DNA of 64,000 nucleotides from Pararhizobium gei. Its GTDB lineage: Bacteria > Pseudomonadota > Alphaproteobacteria > Rhizobiales > Rhizobiaceae. The stretch covers positions 62,001 to 126,000 of the forward strand of contig NZ_CP119409.1 in assembly GCF_029223885.1 (NCBI RefSeq), read 5' to 3'. Both the position numbers and the translations under genes were made by a program. The notes beneath the pieces are model-generated. The model searched no databases. It was given only the letters and a program-made list of their open reading frames with translations, and was not told where the DNA came from. Of this stretch, positions 10,179-21,392 are shown piece after piece; positions within the stretch are counted from its first letter, which is position 1; the number at the start of each line of letters is the position of its first letter.

Positions 10179-10768
10179 TCGTCCTTGGCCTGACAGGCTC
10201 GATCGGCATGGGAAAATCGACGGTCGCGGCCATGTTCGCAGATCACGGCGTGCCGGTGAATGACGCCGATGCTATTGTGCATACGCTCTACCAGGGCACC
10301 GCGGCCGCGCTGATTGAGGCTCATTTTCCGGGCAGTACAGCAAACGGTGTGGTCGATCGAAAGGCCCTGTCCAAGACGCTTGCGGAACATCCGTCTGCGT
10401 TCAAGATACTGGAGGGGATCGTACATCCCCTGGTGAGGGAAGCGGAACAGCGATTTCTGGCAGATCATCGCGCATTGAACACGCCGCTGGTCTTGCTCGA
10501 TATCCCCCTTCTGTTCGAGGCGGGCGGAGCAGATCGGGTGGACGCAGTGGTTGTCGTCACCTGCGACGAGGCAATTCAGAAAGAACGGGTTCTGAAAAGA
10601 CCGGGGATGACGGAGGAGAAACTGGCTTTGATCCTCTCCCGCCAGATGCCGGATGCGGACAAGCGGGCAAAAGCCGATTACATCATCGATACGAGCGGTG
10701 ATCTTGATTCGAGCCGCAGACAGGTCGCTGATGTCATCAGGCAGGTCGCAAGCCAAAAGGGGTCATGA
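10175..10768 (+). CDS. coaE: Dephospho-CoA kinase CoaE
   Basis: 197 residues from ATG 10175, which overlaps the aroE stop as ATGA. Catalyses the last step of coenzyme A synthesis, ATP-dependent 3'-phosphorylation of dephospho-CoA. The P-loop [12 protein letters not shown] is at residues 5-16, followed by VNDADAIVH, and the LDIPLLFE segment typical of the family. Its end overlaps dnaQ, continuing the tightly packed aroE-coaE-dnaQ order known from rhizobia. Confidence 0.95.
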   Translation: MIVLGLTGSIGMGKSTVAAMFADHGVPVNDADAIVHTLYQGTAAALIEAHFPGSTANGVVDRKALSKTLAEHPSAFKILEGIVHPLVREAEQRFLADHRALNTPLVLLDIPLLFEAGGADRVDAVVVVTCDEAIQKERVLKRPGMTEEKLALILSRQMPDADKRAKADYIIDTSGDLDSSRRQVADVIRQVASQKGS

Positions 10769-11466
10769 TGCGGGAAATCATTTTCGACACGGAGACGACA
10801 GGCCTCGACAATCGGGAAGACCGGATCATCGAAATCGGCGGCATCGAACTCGATAATCATTTCCCGACCGGCCGGACGTTCCATGTTTACATCAATCCCG
10901 GTTCGCGGAAGGTCCACCCGGATGCACTGGCGGTGCATGGGATCACCGACGAGTTCCTGAAGGACAAACCCGGCTTCGCAGAGATTGCCGGCGATCTCAT
11001 CGACTTCTTCGGTGGCGCCCGTTGGGTTGCGCACAATGCCACCTTCGACATGGGCTTCATCAATGCGGAGTTCACCCGGATCGGTATGCCGGCGATTGGA
11101 AACGACCTGGTCATCGATACGCTTTCCATGGCCCGCCGGAAGCATCCGATGGGCCCAAACTCGCTGGATGCCCTGTGCCGGCGTTACGGGATAGACAATT
11201 CGCATCGCACCAGGCACGGCGCTCTGCTCGATTCCGAACTTCTGGCCGAAGTCTATATCGAGATGATCGGCGGACGTCAGGCGGCGCTTGGTTTGTCCTC
11301 AAGCGACGGCCGCAGCGGGCAGGCAACGGAGGTGGAGGATATCGTCATCCTCACCGCTCTCAGGCCGCGCCCCCTTGCCCCGCGCCTGACGGATACAGAA
11401 GCCAATGCCCATGCGGCACTCATTGCGCAAATGGGCGAGAAAGCCATCTGGGCCAAATACGATTAG
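10765..11466 (+). CDS. dnaQ: DNA polymerase III epsilon subunit (proofreading 3'-5' exonuclease)
   Basis: 233 residues. The DEDDh exonuclease motifs are complete: FDTETTGLD (ExoI, residues 7-15), HNATFDMGF (ExoII) and HGALLDSELLAEVY (ExoIII with catalytic histidine). It proofreads during replication by Pol III. Two adjacent ATGs are possible: 10765, overlapping the coaE stop as ATGA, and 10768, with a better distance from the AAAAGGGG ribosome site; they differ by one residue. It converges on secB, with a hairpin between them. Confidence 0.95.
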   Translation: MMREIIFDTETTGLDNREDRIIEIGGIELDNHFPTGRTFHVYINPGSRKVHPDALAVHGITDEFLKDKPGFAEIAGDLIDFFGGARWVAHNATFDMGFINAEFTRIGMPAIGNDLVIDTLSMARRKHPMGPNSLDALCRRYGIDNSHRTRHGALLDSELLAEVYIEMIGGRQAALGLSSSDGRSGQATEVEDIVILTALRPRPLAPRLTDTEANAHAALIAQMGEKAIWAKYD

Positions 11467-11470
11467 CCCG

Positions 11471-11500
11471 AATAAAAATGCCCGGCTATGAGCCGGGCAT
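11471..11500 (-). terminator. Terminator of secB
   Basis: A perfect 10-bp stem, ATGCCCGGCT / AGCCGGGCAT at 11478-11500 with a three-base loop. The A-rich stretch at 11471-11478 becomes a T run on the minus strand, so it mainly serves secB; the plus-strand side (dnaQ) has no T run. Confidence 0.8.
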
Positions 11501-11526
11501 ATCAAATCAGGAATGGCAAAACTCAA

Positions 11527-12012
11527 TCAGTTCGCGGGGGTCGAAACCTGCGCGCGAACCTTTTCTTCGGCCATGCGCTGCGTGAACATCTGGGCAAAGT
11601 CGATCGGGTCAATCATCAGCGGTGGGAAACCGCCATTGCGCGTTGCGTCGGCAACGATCTGACGGGCAAAGGGGAACAGCAGGCGCGGGCATTCGATGAA
11701 AAGCAGCGGCAGCATGTGCTCCTGCGGGAAGCCGGCAACGCGGAAAACGCCGCCATAGGCGAGTTCGACGTTGAACACCATCTTGTCGCCTTCCTTCGCT
11801 TCCGCGTTCAAGGTCAGGACAACATCGAATTCGCTATCCGACAGCGGATTGGCATTGACGTTGACATTGATATTGATCGAGGGCGCCTTGTCACGGGCCT
11901 GAAGCGAGCGCGGTGCGCCCGGATTTTCGAAGGAAAGATCCTTGATATACTGCGCCAGAATATTGAGGGACGGGCTCTCGGGTGCGGCGCCGTTGGTGGG
12001 GGTATCGGTCAT
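11527..12012 (-). CDS. secB: Protein-export chaperone SecB
   Basis: 161 residues from ATG 12010-12012 ([12 protein letters not shown]), normal size; the frame is open 15 codons further but without family similarity. SecB keeps precursor proteins unfolded for delivery to SecA. The family regions [33 protein letters not shown] and [20 protein letters not shown] are present. The secB-dnaQ neighbourhood is conserved in rhizobia. Confidence 0.95.
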   Translation of the reverse strand: MTDTPTNGAAPESPSLNILAQYIKDLSFENPGAPRSLQARDKAPSININVNVNANPLSDSEFDVVLTLNAEAKEGDKMVFNVELAYGGVFRVAGFPQEHMLPLLFIECPRLLFPFARQIVADATRNGGFPPLMIDPIDFAQMFTQRMAEEKVRAQVSTPAN

Positions 12013-12088
12013 GAGGCCTTTTCCTTGGGACATGAATGGTGTGAGGCCATCTAGCACTTCGGACCTTTCCGTACAACCCGGACCGCCG

Positions 12089-12601
12089 TCAGCTCAGCCG
12101 GTCGCGCTCGTTAGGATCGGCGCGGCCGCTGCCGCTCGTGCGGGAAAATTCCTCGCCATCGAGATCGATGACCTGCGGACCGCTCCGGTCCGGGGAAGGG
12201 CGTCCGGCACCGCGGGAAAATCCACCTGCGGAACCCCTTGTCACGATCGAAACACGGCTCTTGATCAGCGACCACCCAATGTCGCGTATGGCAGGGACGA
12301 AGAGGAGCAGGCCGATAATATCGCTGATGAAGCCGGGAATGATCAGCAGGAAAGCCGCAACGACGATCATGACGCCGTGAACAAGCTGGCGGCCGGGATC
12401 GTCCCCGGACTGTGCGGCCGCTTGAATTTTCTTAAGGACGCCGAGGCCCTGAATGCGCAGAAGAACCGCACCGGCGACGCCGCTTGCCAGCACCAGCAGC
12501 AGCGTCATGCCGACGCCGACCTCGCGGCCAACGAAGATAAAGGTGGCGATCTCCGCAAGCGGCATGAGCAGAAAAATCAGCGGAATGATCAGGGAACGCA
12601 T
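12089..12601 (-). CDS. fxsA: FxsA-family membrane protein
   Basis: 170 residues from ATG 12599-12601. It has the FxsA (YjeG) fold: three to four membrane segments in the first 120 residues beginning [21 protein letters not shown], followed by a charged, glycine-rich cytoplasmic tail. FxsA of E. coli affects exclusion of phage T7 by F when overproduced; its ordinary role is unclear. It lies 77 bp upstream of secB in the same direction and is divergent from the Tim44-like gene. Confidence 0.85.
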   Translation of the reverse strand: MRSLIIPLIFLLMPLAEIATFIFVGREVGVGMTLLLVLASGVAGAVLLRIQGLGVLKKIQAAAQSGDDPGRQLVHGVMIVVAAFLLIIPGFISDIIGLLLFVPAIRDIGWSLIKSRVSIVTRGSAGGFSRGAGRPSPDRSGPQVIDLDGEEFSRTSGSGRADPNERDRLS

Positions 12602-12735
12602 GGGCCTCGCTCGATATGAGGCCGCCTGGAAGAGGGCAGCCAATTGCAAAGATGTGATATAGTCATTTGAATGATCGCATCATGCAGACTATATGGGGAG
12701 ATCGCACGACATATTAACAGCGGTTCTGGGTGGAA

Positions 12736-13434
12736 ATGGGCTCTTTTGACTTCGTCACTTTATTTTTCCTGGTCGCCGCGGTGATCATCTTCTTCCAGTT
12801 GCGCAGCGTTCTGGGCAAGAGGACGGGCAACGAACGTCCGCCGGTCGATCCCTATTCGTCACGCGATACCGCCGAAGGCCCGGAAACGTCGGGCAAGGTC
12901 GTGCAACTGCCGCGTCGTGATGGTCCTGGCGAAGAAAATTCGCGCTATGCCGCCGTCGATAGTCTCGCCAAGGCTGGCACCCCACTTAATGATGCGCTGC
13001 GCCGGATGAGCGATGCCGACAATAGCTTCGATCCGAAGGAATTCGTCAACGGTGCCAAGATGGCTTACGAAATGATCGTCATGGCGTTTGCCGAGGGTGA
13101 CCGAAAAACCCTCAAGGGGCTTCTGTCCCGCGACGTCTATGACGGCTTTGATGCTGCCATCTCCGAGCGCGAGAGCCGGGGAGAAGTGGTCAAATCCACT
13201 TTTGTCGGCATCGAGAAGGCCGAGATGGTCCATGCGGAAATCAAGGACAGCGAAGCCAGCATCACTCTGCGCATCATCAGTCAGCTGATTTCGGCGACCT
13301 ACGACAAGGCCGGCGCCATCATCGATGGCGACGCCGAAGCGGTTTCCGAGGTCAACGATCTCTGGACTTTCTCCCGCGATACCCGATCGCGCGATCCGAA
13401 CTGGAAACTTATCGCAACCGAATCCGAAAACTGA
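12736..13434 (+). CDS. Tim44-like domain membrane-anchored protein
   Basis: 232 residues from ATG 12736 (MGSFDFVTLFF); a GTG two codons upstream is also possible. A single N-terminal membrane segment (residues 5-20) is followed by a low-complexity linker and a C-terminal Tim44/TimA-like domain (about 85-230, with FVNGAKMAYEMIVMAFAEGD). Bacterial homologues are inner-membrane proteins of uncertain function, related to the mitochondrial import motor subunit Tim44. The gene is followed after 13 bp by mltA, suggesting co-transcription and an envelope role. Confidence 0.85.
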   Translation: MGSFDFVTLFFLVAAVIIFFQLRSVLGKRTGNERPPVDPYSSRDTAEGPETSGKVVQLPRRDGPGEENSRYAAVDSLAKAGTPLNDALRRMSDADNSFDPKEFVNGAKMAYEMIVMAFAEGDRKTLKGLLSRDVYDGFDAAISERESRGEVVKSTFVGIEKAEMVHAEIKDSEASITLRIISQLISATYDKAGAIIDGDAEAVSEVNDLWTFSRDTRSRDPNWKLIATESEN

Positions 13435-13447
13435 TCGGGTCCGGGCG

Positions 13448-14560
13448 ATGGAGTTCAAGCTGCAGCGGGTCGATTTCTCCAACCTTCCCGGTTGGAAGGA
13501 CGACAACCCGCTGTCCCTGCTTCCAGCCCTTGAGCGATGCCGCCAGCATGTCGTAACGGTCAAGCCGCACAGGACCGGGTCTCTTGGAATTTCCTCGGCC
13601 GATCTGATGCCAGCCTATGGAGCGGCCTTGCAGGTCACGCCTGATGCAAAGGGCACACGCATCTTTTTCGAAGAGAATTTCGTTCCTTTCAGAATTGAGC
13701 GTCTGGACGGCAAGCCTGGTTTTGTAACGGCCTTCTACGAACCCGATGTTCCGGTAAGCGCAACGGCCGATGATATGTTTCGCTTCCCCTTCTACCGCCG
13801 GCCGAGTGATCTGGTGGAGGTGAACGACGACAACCGTCCCAATAGCATGGACCCGTATTTTGCATTTGGCCGCCTGAAGCAGAGCGGGATTGAGGAATAT
13901 CCGGACCGCAGGGCAATCGAACAGGGATATCTTGCCGGACAGGCACTGGAAATCGCCTATGCGAAATCAAAAGCCGATGTGTTCTTTGCCCATGTGCAAG
14001 GCGCCGCCAGGCTTGTTTTTCCAGATGGAGCCGTCAAGCGAATCACCTATGCTGCCAAAAGCGGCCACACTTTTTCGGCGATCGGCAAGTTGCTGATCGA
14101 AAGAGGCAAGATCGACGCAGCGACGGTGTCGATGCAAACGATCCGGCAATGGCTGGACGATCATCCCGATGAGGCAGACGAGGTTTTCTGGCACAATCGC
14201 TCCTTCATCTTCTTTCGGGAAGCCGAGGTGGGTGATCTTAGGCTCGGCCCGGTGGCTGCAGCGAAAGTGGCGCTGGAGCCGGGCCGGTCGCTTGCCGTCG
14301 ACAGGCTCATCCATACCTTCGGCACGCCATTCTTCGTTTCGAGCAGCAGTTTGACCTCTATCGACGGTGGCCGTCCGTTCCAGCGTCTGATGCTGGCGCT
14401 CGACACCGGCTCGGCAATTGTCGGCCCCAACCGCGGCGATATTTTTACAGGCTCGGGGGATGAGGCTGGACGTCTGGCCGGCGCCGTTCGCAACGAGGCA
14501 GAGTTTTTCATTTTCATTCCCAGGGCTGCGGCGGCAAGATATGGCCATGGCCAGGGATAA
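13448..14560 (+). CDS. mltA: MltA-family lytic murein transglycosylase
   Basis: 370 residues. It has the MltA barrel domain (GKPGFVTAFYEPDVPVS and FRFPFYRRPSDLV regions) and the C-terminal 3D domain with the catalytic aspartate region LMLALDTGSAIVGPNRGDIF and FTGSGDEAG. Members cleave peptidoglycan to 1,6-anhydromuropeptides. No signal peptide or lipobox is visible at the chosen ATG (MEFKLQRVDFSNLPGW), and extending the frame upstream does not add a hydrophobic stretch, so export is unexplained. It overlaps the next gene by 20 bases. Confidence 0.88.
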   Translation: MEFKLQRVDFSNLPGWKDDNPLSLLPALERCRQHVVTVKPHRTGSLGISSADLMPAYGAALQVTPDAKGTRIFFEENFVPFRIERLDGKPGFVTAFYEPDVPVSATADDMFRFPFYRRPSDLVEVNDDNRPNSMDPYFAFGRLKQSGIEEYPDRRAIEQGYLAGQALEIAYAKSKADVFFAHVQGAARLVFPDGAVKRITYAAKSGHTFSAIGKLLIERGKIDAATVSMQTIRQWLDDHPDEADEVFWHNRSFIFFREAEVGDLRLGPVAAAKVALEPGRSLAVDRLIHTFGTPFFVSSSSLTSIDGGRPFQRLMLALDTGSAIVGPNRGDIFTGSGDEAGRLAGAVRNEAEFFIFIPRAAAARYGHGQG

Positions 14561-15104
14561 GAAGCTCACCAGCGAAGACCGCATTCTGTGGGGCAAGGTT
14601 GCCCGAACGACTAAGCCTATGCCGGGACGAATGGATGAGCTCGCGCAGTTCGAGGAGCCGCCTCCGGAGCAACCGAAACAGGCTGTACCTGTCATTTCAG
14701 GCAAATCACTGACCGAATCCTTCGGCCTCGCACAGACAGAGCCGGTCAAGAAGCCGCGGATTCATCACCCTCTGGAAAAACCCGTCAAGCGCAAGCTTGC
14801 CCGCGGCCATCTGCCGATCGAGGCGCGGATCGATCTGCACGGCATGATCCAGAGCCAGGCGCATGGGTTCCTGCTGCATTTCCTGATGCGCGCCCATGAT
14901 CGCGGGCTCAGGCATGTGCTTGTCATCACCGGCAAAGGGACGTCACTTGGCAGCGATGGCGCCCTGAAGCGAGCGGTGCCGATGTGGTTCGCCCTGCCGG
15001 AATTTCGGATGCTGATCTCGTCCTATGAGCCGGCTGCCCGCAATCACGGCGGCGAGGGCGCGCTCTATGTGCGCCTGTCCCGGGCTCCGGGTCTGGCGCC
15101 GTGA
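14541..15104 (+). CDS. Smr-domain protein
   Basis: 187 residues (or 185 from the ATG at 14547). The C-terminal half is a Smr domain with the motifs IDLHGM (about residue 95-100) and HVLVITGKG, characteristic of MutS2/Smr endonuclease-like domains; the N-terminal half is charged and probably disordered. Smr domains cut branched DNA or mRNA in stalled ribosome complexes; the substrate of this stand-alone form is not known. It overlaps mltA by 20 bases and the next gene by GTGA, so the three are probably one operon. Confidence 0.88.
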   Translation: MAMARDKKLTSEDRILWGKVARTTKPMPGRMDELAQFEEPPPEQPKQAVPVISGKSLTESFGLAQTEPVKKPRIHHPLEKPVKRKLARGHLPIEARIDLHGMIQSQAHGFLLHFLMRAHDRGLRHVLVITGKGTSLGSDGALKRAVPMWFALPEFRMLISSYEPAARNHGGEGALYVRLSRAPGLAP

Positions 15105-15475
15105 CGCCGTTTGGGGAGGCCATGCACAGGCTGCGGTTGGCCAAGGGCGTAACACAAAAACAGATGGCCGCCGCAATCGGCGTATCGCCCGCTTATCTCT
15201 CAGCGCTTGAGCACGGCAAACGCAGTGCCCCGAGCTTCGAGTTCCTGCAAAGAGTCGCCGGATATTTCAATGTCATCTGGGACGATGCCGACGAGCTTTT
15301 TGGGCTGGCGGCGCTGTCTGCTCCGAGAGTCGTACTCGATACGTCGGGTCTTTCGTCCAGCCATACCGCCTTCGCCAACCGGCTTGCCGGCCGGATCCGC
15401 GGTCTTTCCGGGGAAACCATCCGTCTTCTGGAAGATGTTTTGGAAAAAGCCAGGTTTCCTGATAAGGAACTGTGA
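15101..15475 (+). CDS. XRE-family helix-turn-helix regulator
   Basis: 124 residues, GTG start overlapping the Smr gene stop (GTGA). Residues 5-62 form a Cro/C1-type helix-turn-helix with TQKQMAAAIGVSPAYLSALEHGKR. The C-terminal half (FGLAALSAPRVVLDTSGL and an alpha-helical tail) is the pattern seen in rhizobial regulators next to gyrB and has no recognisable ligand domain. Target unknown. Confidence 0.85.
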   Translation: MTPFGEAMHRLRLAKGVTQKQMAAAIGVSPAYLSALEHGKRSAPSFEFLQRVAGYFNVIWDDADELFGLAALSAPRVVLDTSGLSSSHTAFANRLAGRIRGLSGETIRLLEDVLEKARFPDKEL

Positions 15476-15563
15476 TGATCCCTGAATTCTGCCGCCTCTG
15501 GCGGTGCAGGATTTGGAACTCTGGACAAAAACCCTATATTCGGGGAGCGCCATCGGGGACTGA

Positions 15564-18059
<2,496 letters not shown>

Positions 18060-18095
18060 GTTCGCCGCCGGGTATCAAGTGTAGAATGCTTTAAG

Positions 18096-18128
18096 ACCAC
18101 GCCTTCAAGACTGAAGGCGTGGTTTTTG
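18096..18128 (+). terminator. Terminator of gyrB
   Basis: ACCACGCCTTCA / TGAAGGCGTGGT forms a perfect 12-bp stem around AGAC, followed by TTTTT at 18123-18127. It lies between convergent gyrB and the nitroreductase gene; the T run favours the plus strand. Confidence 0.88.
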
Positions 18129-18135
18129 TTATTGC

Positions 18136-18738
18136 TTATCCGGCTACAAAGGTGCCGTTGAAGGCGACTTCCGACAAAGGACGGCGCGGGCTGGGCGTTT
18201 CGCGCGCCTGCAGGTAATCCGGCAGTTGCGCCTTGTCGCCAAGTCGGCCAATTGCGGCGGCGGCTTCGACACGATAGCCTTTAGGGATTCCAAGGATGTC
18301 GATGGCCTTGTCGAAATGAATGCCCGTCATGCCGTGGGCCTGGAAGCCGAGCAAATTGGCTTGATGCGCAAAGGAACCCCATGCCGCACCGGTGTCGAAG
18401 CTGTGGCTGTAGGAAAGTGTTGCTTCAGTTGCGCCGGGCGCGGTGAAATGGGTCTTGGAAACGATTATCACCAAAGCGGAGGCCGACTTTGCCCAGCCTT
18501 GGTTGAAGTCGTTCAGGATCGGAAAAATCCTGTCCCACTGCTCTGTGCCGCGCAGGGCGTAAACGAAGCGCCAGGGCTGTGAGTTATAGGCCGATGGTGC
18601 CCAGCGGCCCGCTTCAAGAATCGTCAGAAGTTGTTCTTCCGAAATGGTTTCACCGGTAAAGGCGCGCGGGGACCAGCGATTGAGGAAGCTTGGCTCGATC
18701 GGGTAGTCTGCCTGCCGGTGATTGCTGGTGACGGTCAT
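18136..18738 (-). CDS. Nitroreductase-family FMN oxidoreductase
   Basis: 200 residues with the nitroreductase fold: RWSPRAFTGETISEEQLLTILEAGRWAPSAYN (given as separate parts RWSPRAF and GRWAPSAYNSQPWRFV) binds FMN, and the C-terminal GRLGD segment is typical. Members reduce nitro compounds, quinones or similar with NAD(P)H. The physiological substrate cannot be inferred. It is divergent from the sugar island and ends close to the gyrB terminator. Confidence 0.85.
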   Translation of the reverse strand: MTVTSNHRQADYPIEPSFLNRWSPRAFTGETISEEQLLTILEAGRWAPSAYNSQPWRFVYALRGTEQWDRIFPILNDFNQGWAKSASALVIIVSKTHFTAPGATEATLSYSHSFDTGAAWGSFAHQANLLGFQAHGMTGIHFDKAIDILGIPKGYRVEAAAAIGRLGDKAQLPDYLQARETPSPRRPLSEVAFNGTFVAG

Positions 18739-19019
18739 CTGAGGATTCCTGTCCTGGGAGAAGGGTGATGAATGCGCAGACGGTAATCATGTCGCCACCG
18801 TCTGGTGGATCGTCTGGCCGCTGTTGGACAGACTGCCTGATATAGAGCGACCGGAAGCCCGTGAACTAGACAGCATTTTGTGAAAGGACCGTTTCCTGAT
18901 CGCGATGGTTCGGAGCCGTTGACAGGCTCGACGCGACAGAAACACGGGCCTGGATCATTGCCGGGCCCTAAAAAAGTTGTATAAGTTCTGTAGATTTTTC
19001 CAGACGAAGGACAAGCACT
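18739..19019. other. Intergenic region with divergent promoters
   Basis: 281 bp between the nitroreductase start and the aldehyde dehydrogenase start. It should contain both promoters. The stretch TTGTATAAGTT at about 18976-18986 is the most AT-rich part, but no clear promoter or operator was recognised. Confidence 0.5.
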
Positions 19020-20480
19020 GTGACCGTGACTCTGAAAGACCCCTCGCTGTTCCGTCAAGCCGCTCTCATCGGCGGTAACTGGATCGATGCCGACCCGGCG
19101 AATGCCATCGAGGTGAACAATCCGGCGACTGGCGAGATTATCGGCCTGGTGCCGAAGCTGGGCGCTGCGGACACCAAAGCTGCGATCGAAGCGGCGCGGA
19201 TTGCCCAGAAGGGCTGGGCCGCGCGCACCGCCAAGGATCGCTGCGCGGTCCTGCGCAAATGGTACGACCTGATGATCGAAAACAAGGATGATCTCGGCCG
19301 GATCCTGACGCTGGAGCAGGGCAAGCCCTTGGCCGAGGCGACCGGCGAGATCGTCTATGGCGCAAGCTTTATCGAATGGTTCGCCGAGGAAGGCCGCCGC
19401 ATCTATGGCGATCTCATTCCCGGCCACCAGCCCGACAAGCGAATCATGGTGATGAAACAGCCGATCGGCGTCGTCGCGGCGATAACCCCGTGGAACTTTC
19501 CCAATGCCATGATCACCCGCAAGGCTGGTCCGGCCTTTGCGGCAGGCTGTGCGATGGTTCTGAAGCCCGCTTCGCAGACGCCCTTTTCGGCGATTGCGAT
19601 CGCGGTTCTGGCGGAAAGGGCTGGTCTGCCGAAAGGCCTGTTCAGCGTCATCACCGGTTCGGCCGCGGCCATCGGTGCGGAAATGACCGCAAACCCGACC
19701 GTGCGCAAGCTCACCTTCACCGGCTCGACCGAAATCGGCATGGAACTCTACAAGCAGAGCGCGCCGACCATCAAGAAGCTGGGTCTTGAGCTTGGTGGCA
19801 ACGCGCCGTTCATCGTCTTCGACGATGCCGATCTCGACGCCGCCGTCGAAGGTGCGCTGATCGCCAAGTATCGCAACAACGGCCAGACCTGCGTCTGTGC
19901 CAACCGCATCTACGTGCAGGACGGCGTCTATGACGCCTTCGCCGAAAAGCTGGCAACCGCCGTCGGCAAGCTGAAAACCGGCAATGGCTTCGACGAAGGC
20001 GTGATCCTTGGTCCGCTGATCGACAAGGCGGCGCTTGCCAAGGTCGAGGAGCACATCGCCGATGCCGTTGGCAAGGGCGCGCGCGTCCTGCAGGGTGGCA
20101 AGAAGCATGCGCTGGGCGGCACCTTCTTCGAGGCGACGATCCTCGGCGATGTCACCAGGGACATGGCCGTTGCCAGGGAAGAAACCTTCGGCCCGCTCGC
20201 GCCGCTGTTCCGCTTCAAGGATGAAGCAGACGTTATACAGCAGGCAAACGATACGGAATTCGGCCTCGCCTCCTATTTCTATGCCAAGGACCTGGCCCGC
20301 GTCTTCCGGGTCGCCGAGGCGCTGGAATACGGCATGGTCGGCGTCAATACCGGCTTGATCTCGACAGCCGAAGCGCCATTCGGCGGCGTCAAGCTGTCGG
20401 GCCTTGGCCGCGAGGGCTCGAAATACGGCATCGAGGAGTTCACCGAAATCAAATATGTGTGCCTCGGCGGCATTGCCTGA
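19020..20480 (+). CDS. NAD(P)-dependent aldehyde dehydrogenase (succinate-semialdehyde / lactaldehyde type)
   Basis: 486 residues, GTG start (MTVTLKDPSLFRQ). Class of GabD-like aldehyde dehydrogenases: catalytic Glu257 in LELGGNAP, nucleophile Cys291 in NNGQTCVCANR, cofactor loop TPWNFP and FTGSTEIG. By sequence it reads as a succinate-semialdehyde dehydrogenase; by context, in a set with an HpaI-type aldolase and sugar dehydrogenase, oxidation of lactaldehyde, glycolaldehyde or a similar aldehyde released by the aldolase is equally plausible. Cell location is cytoplasmic. The next gene follows after 84 bp that contain a hairpin. Confidence 0.85.
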   Translation: MTVTLKDPSLFRQAALIGGNWIDADPANAIEVNNPATGEIIGLVPKLGAADTKAAIEAARIAQKGWAARTAKDRCAVLRKWYDLMIENKDDLGRILTLEQGKPLAEATGEIVYGASFIEWFAEEGRRIYGDLIPGHQPDKRIMVMKQPIGVVAAITPWNFPNAMITRKAGPAFAAGCAMVLKPASQTPFSAIAIAVLAERAGLPKGLFSVITGSAAAIGAEMTANPTVRKLTFTGSTEIGMELYKQSAPTIKKLGLELGGNAPFIVFDDADLDAAVEGALIAKYRNNGQTCVCANRIYVQDGVYDAFAEKLATAVGKLKTGNGFDEGVILGPLIDKAALAKVEEHIADAVGKGARVLQGGKKHALGGTFFEATILGDVTRDMAVAREETFGPLAPLFRFKDEADVIQQANDTEFGLASYFYAKDLARVFRVAEALEYGMVGVNTGLISTAEAPFGGVKLSGLGREGSKYGIEEFTEIKYVCLGGIA

Positions 20481-20500
20481 GACAATCTGTTTTGCAAATG

Positions 20501-20531
20501 AGCCGGCCGGGGACGATCTGGCCGGCTTTCT
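20501..20531 (+). terminator. Hairpin between aldehyde dehydrogenase and aldolase genes
   Basis: AGCCGGCC / GGCCGGCT, a perfect 8-bp stem with an 11-base loop, followed by TTTCTT. The T run is imperfect, so it may attenuate or stabilise rather than fully stop transcription. Confidence 0.6.
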
Positions 20532-20564
20532 TAGCCGGGATAGACCGGCGCAAGGAGACAAGTG

Positions 20565-21368
20565 ATGCCAGCCCCGCGCAACCTCTTCAAAGCTGCCCTT
20601 CGCGAAAACCGTTTTCAGCTCGGTCTCTGGGTTGCCCTTGCTAGTCCTTATGCTGCTGAAGTGCTGTGCGACAGCGGCTATGACTGGCTGCTGATTGATG
20701 GCGAGCATGGGCCGAACGATATTCCGCTCCTCTCGGAGCAGGTCCAGGCGGTCAGCCGCTCCAACAGCCATCCGATCGTGCGGCTTCCTGTTGGCGAAAC
20801 CTGGATGATCAAGCAGATCCTCGATGCCGGCGCTCAAACCTTGCTCATCCCGATGGTCGAAAGCGTCGAGCAGGCAAAGGCGCTGGTGCAGGCCGTGCGC
20901 TATCCGCCCCATGGCATCCGCGGCGTGGGTGCTGCTTTGGGTCGCGCGTCGCGCTTCAGCCGGATTGGCGACTATCTCGAGACCGCCAATGAGCAGATAT
21001 GCCTGCTGGTCCAGATCGAGAGCCGGGCAGGCCTGAAAGCTCTGGATGGGATCGCTGCACTGGACGGTATCGACGGGGTTTTCATCGGTCCGTCCGATCT
21101 CGCAGCCGATATGGGTCATCTGGGAAATCCGGCCCATCCGGACGTAACGGCAGCGGTGCAAGATGCGTTCGCCCGTATCGAAGGAGCCGGCAAAGCCAAG
21201 GGCATCATGACCTTGGACCCGGTCCAGGCGCGCCTCTACCGCGACATGGGCGCGACTTTCATGGCGATCGGTACCGATGTGACCCTGCTGGTCAGTGCAG
21301 CGTCCCGACTGAGGGAGCATTTTCTTGCGGGAAAGGAAGGCGGCGTCGCGCCGGTCGCAGGTTACTGA
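20565..21368 (+). CDS. HpcH/HpaI-family class II aldolase
   Basis: 267 residues from ATG 20565, with AAGGAG upstream. The family reversibly cleaves 2-keto-3-deoxy acids into pyruvate and an aldehyde using a divalent metal. IDGEHGPND (residues 44-52) holds the catalytic histidine 48; VQIESRAGLKALD gives a metal-binding glutamate; FIGPSDLAADMG gives the metal-binding aspartate loop. Relatives act on 2-keto-3-deoxyrhamnonate, 4-hydroxy-2-oxoheptanedioate or 2-keto-3-deoxyglucarate. In this island the substrate is probably the 2-keto-3-deoxy acid made by the UxaA-family dehydratase. Confidence 0.88.
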   Translation: MPAPRNLFKAALRENRFQLGLWVALASPYAAEVLCDSGYDWLLIDGEHGPNDIPLLSEQVQAVSRSNSHPIVRLPVGETWMIKQILDAGAQTLLIPMVESVEQAKALVQAVRYPPHGIRGVGAALGRASRFSRIGDYLETANEQICLLVQIESRAGLKALDGIAALDGIDGVFIGPSDLAADMGHLGNPAHPDVTAAVQDAFARIEGAGKAKGIMTLDPVQARLYRDMGATFMAIGTDVTLLVSAASRLREHFLAGKEGGVAPVAGY

Positions 21369-21392
21369 CAATCTGTTCGGGCAAGAATCCGG

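Noticed and set aside
18735..21371. Open frame of 878 codons on the minus strand opposite the aldehyde dehydrogenase and aldolase genes
   Set aside because: Shadow of GC-rich codon usage; the plus-strand proteins have complete catalytic motifs, the minus-strand translation has none.
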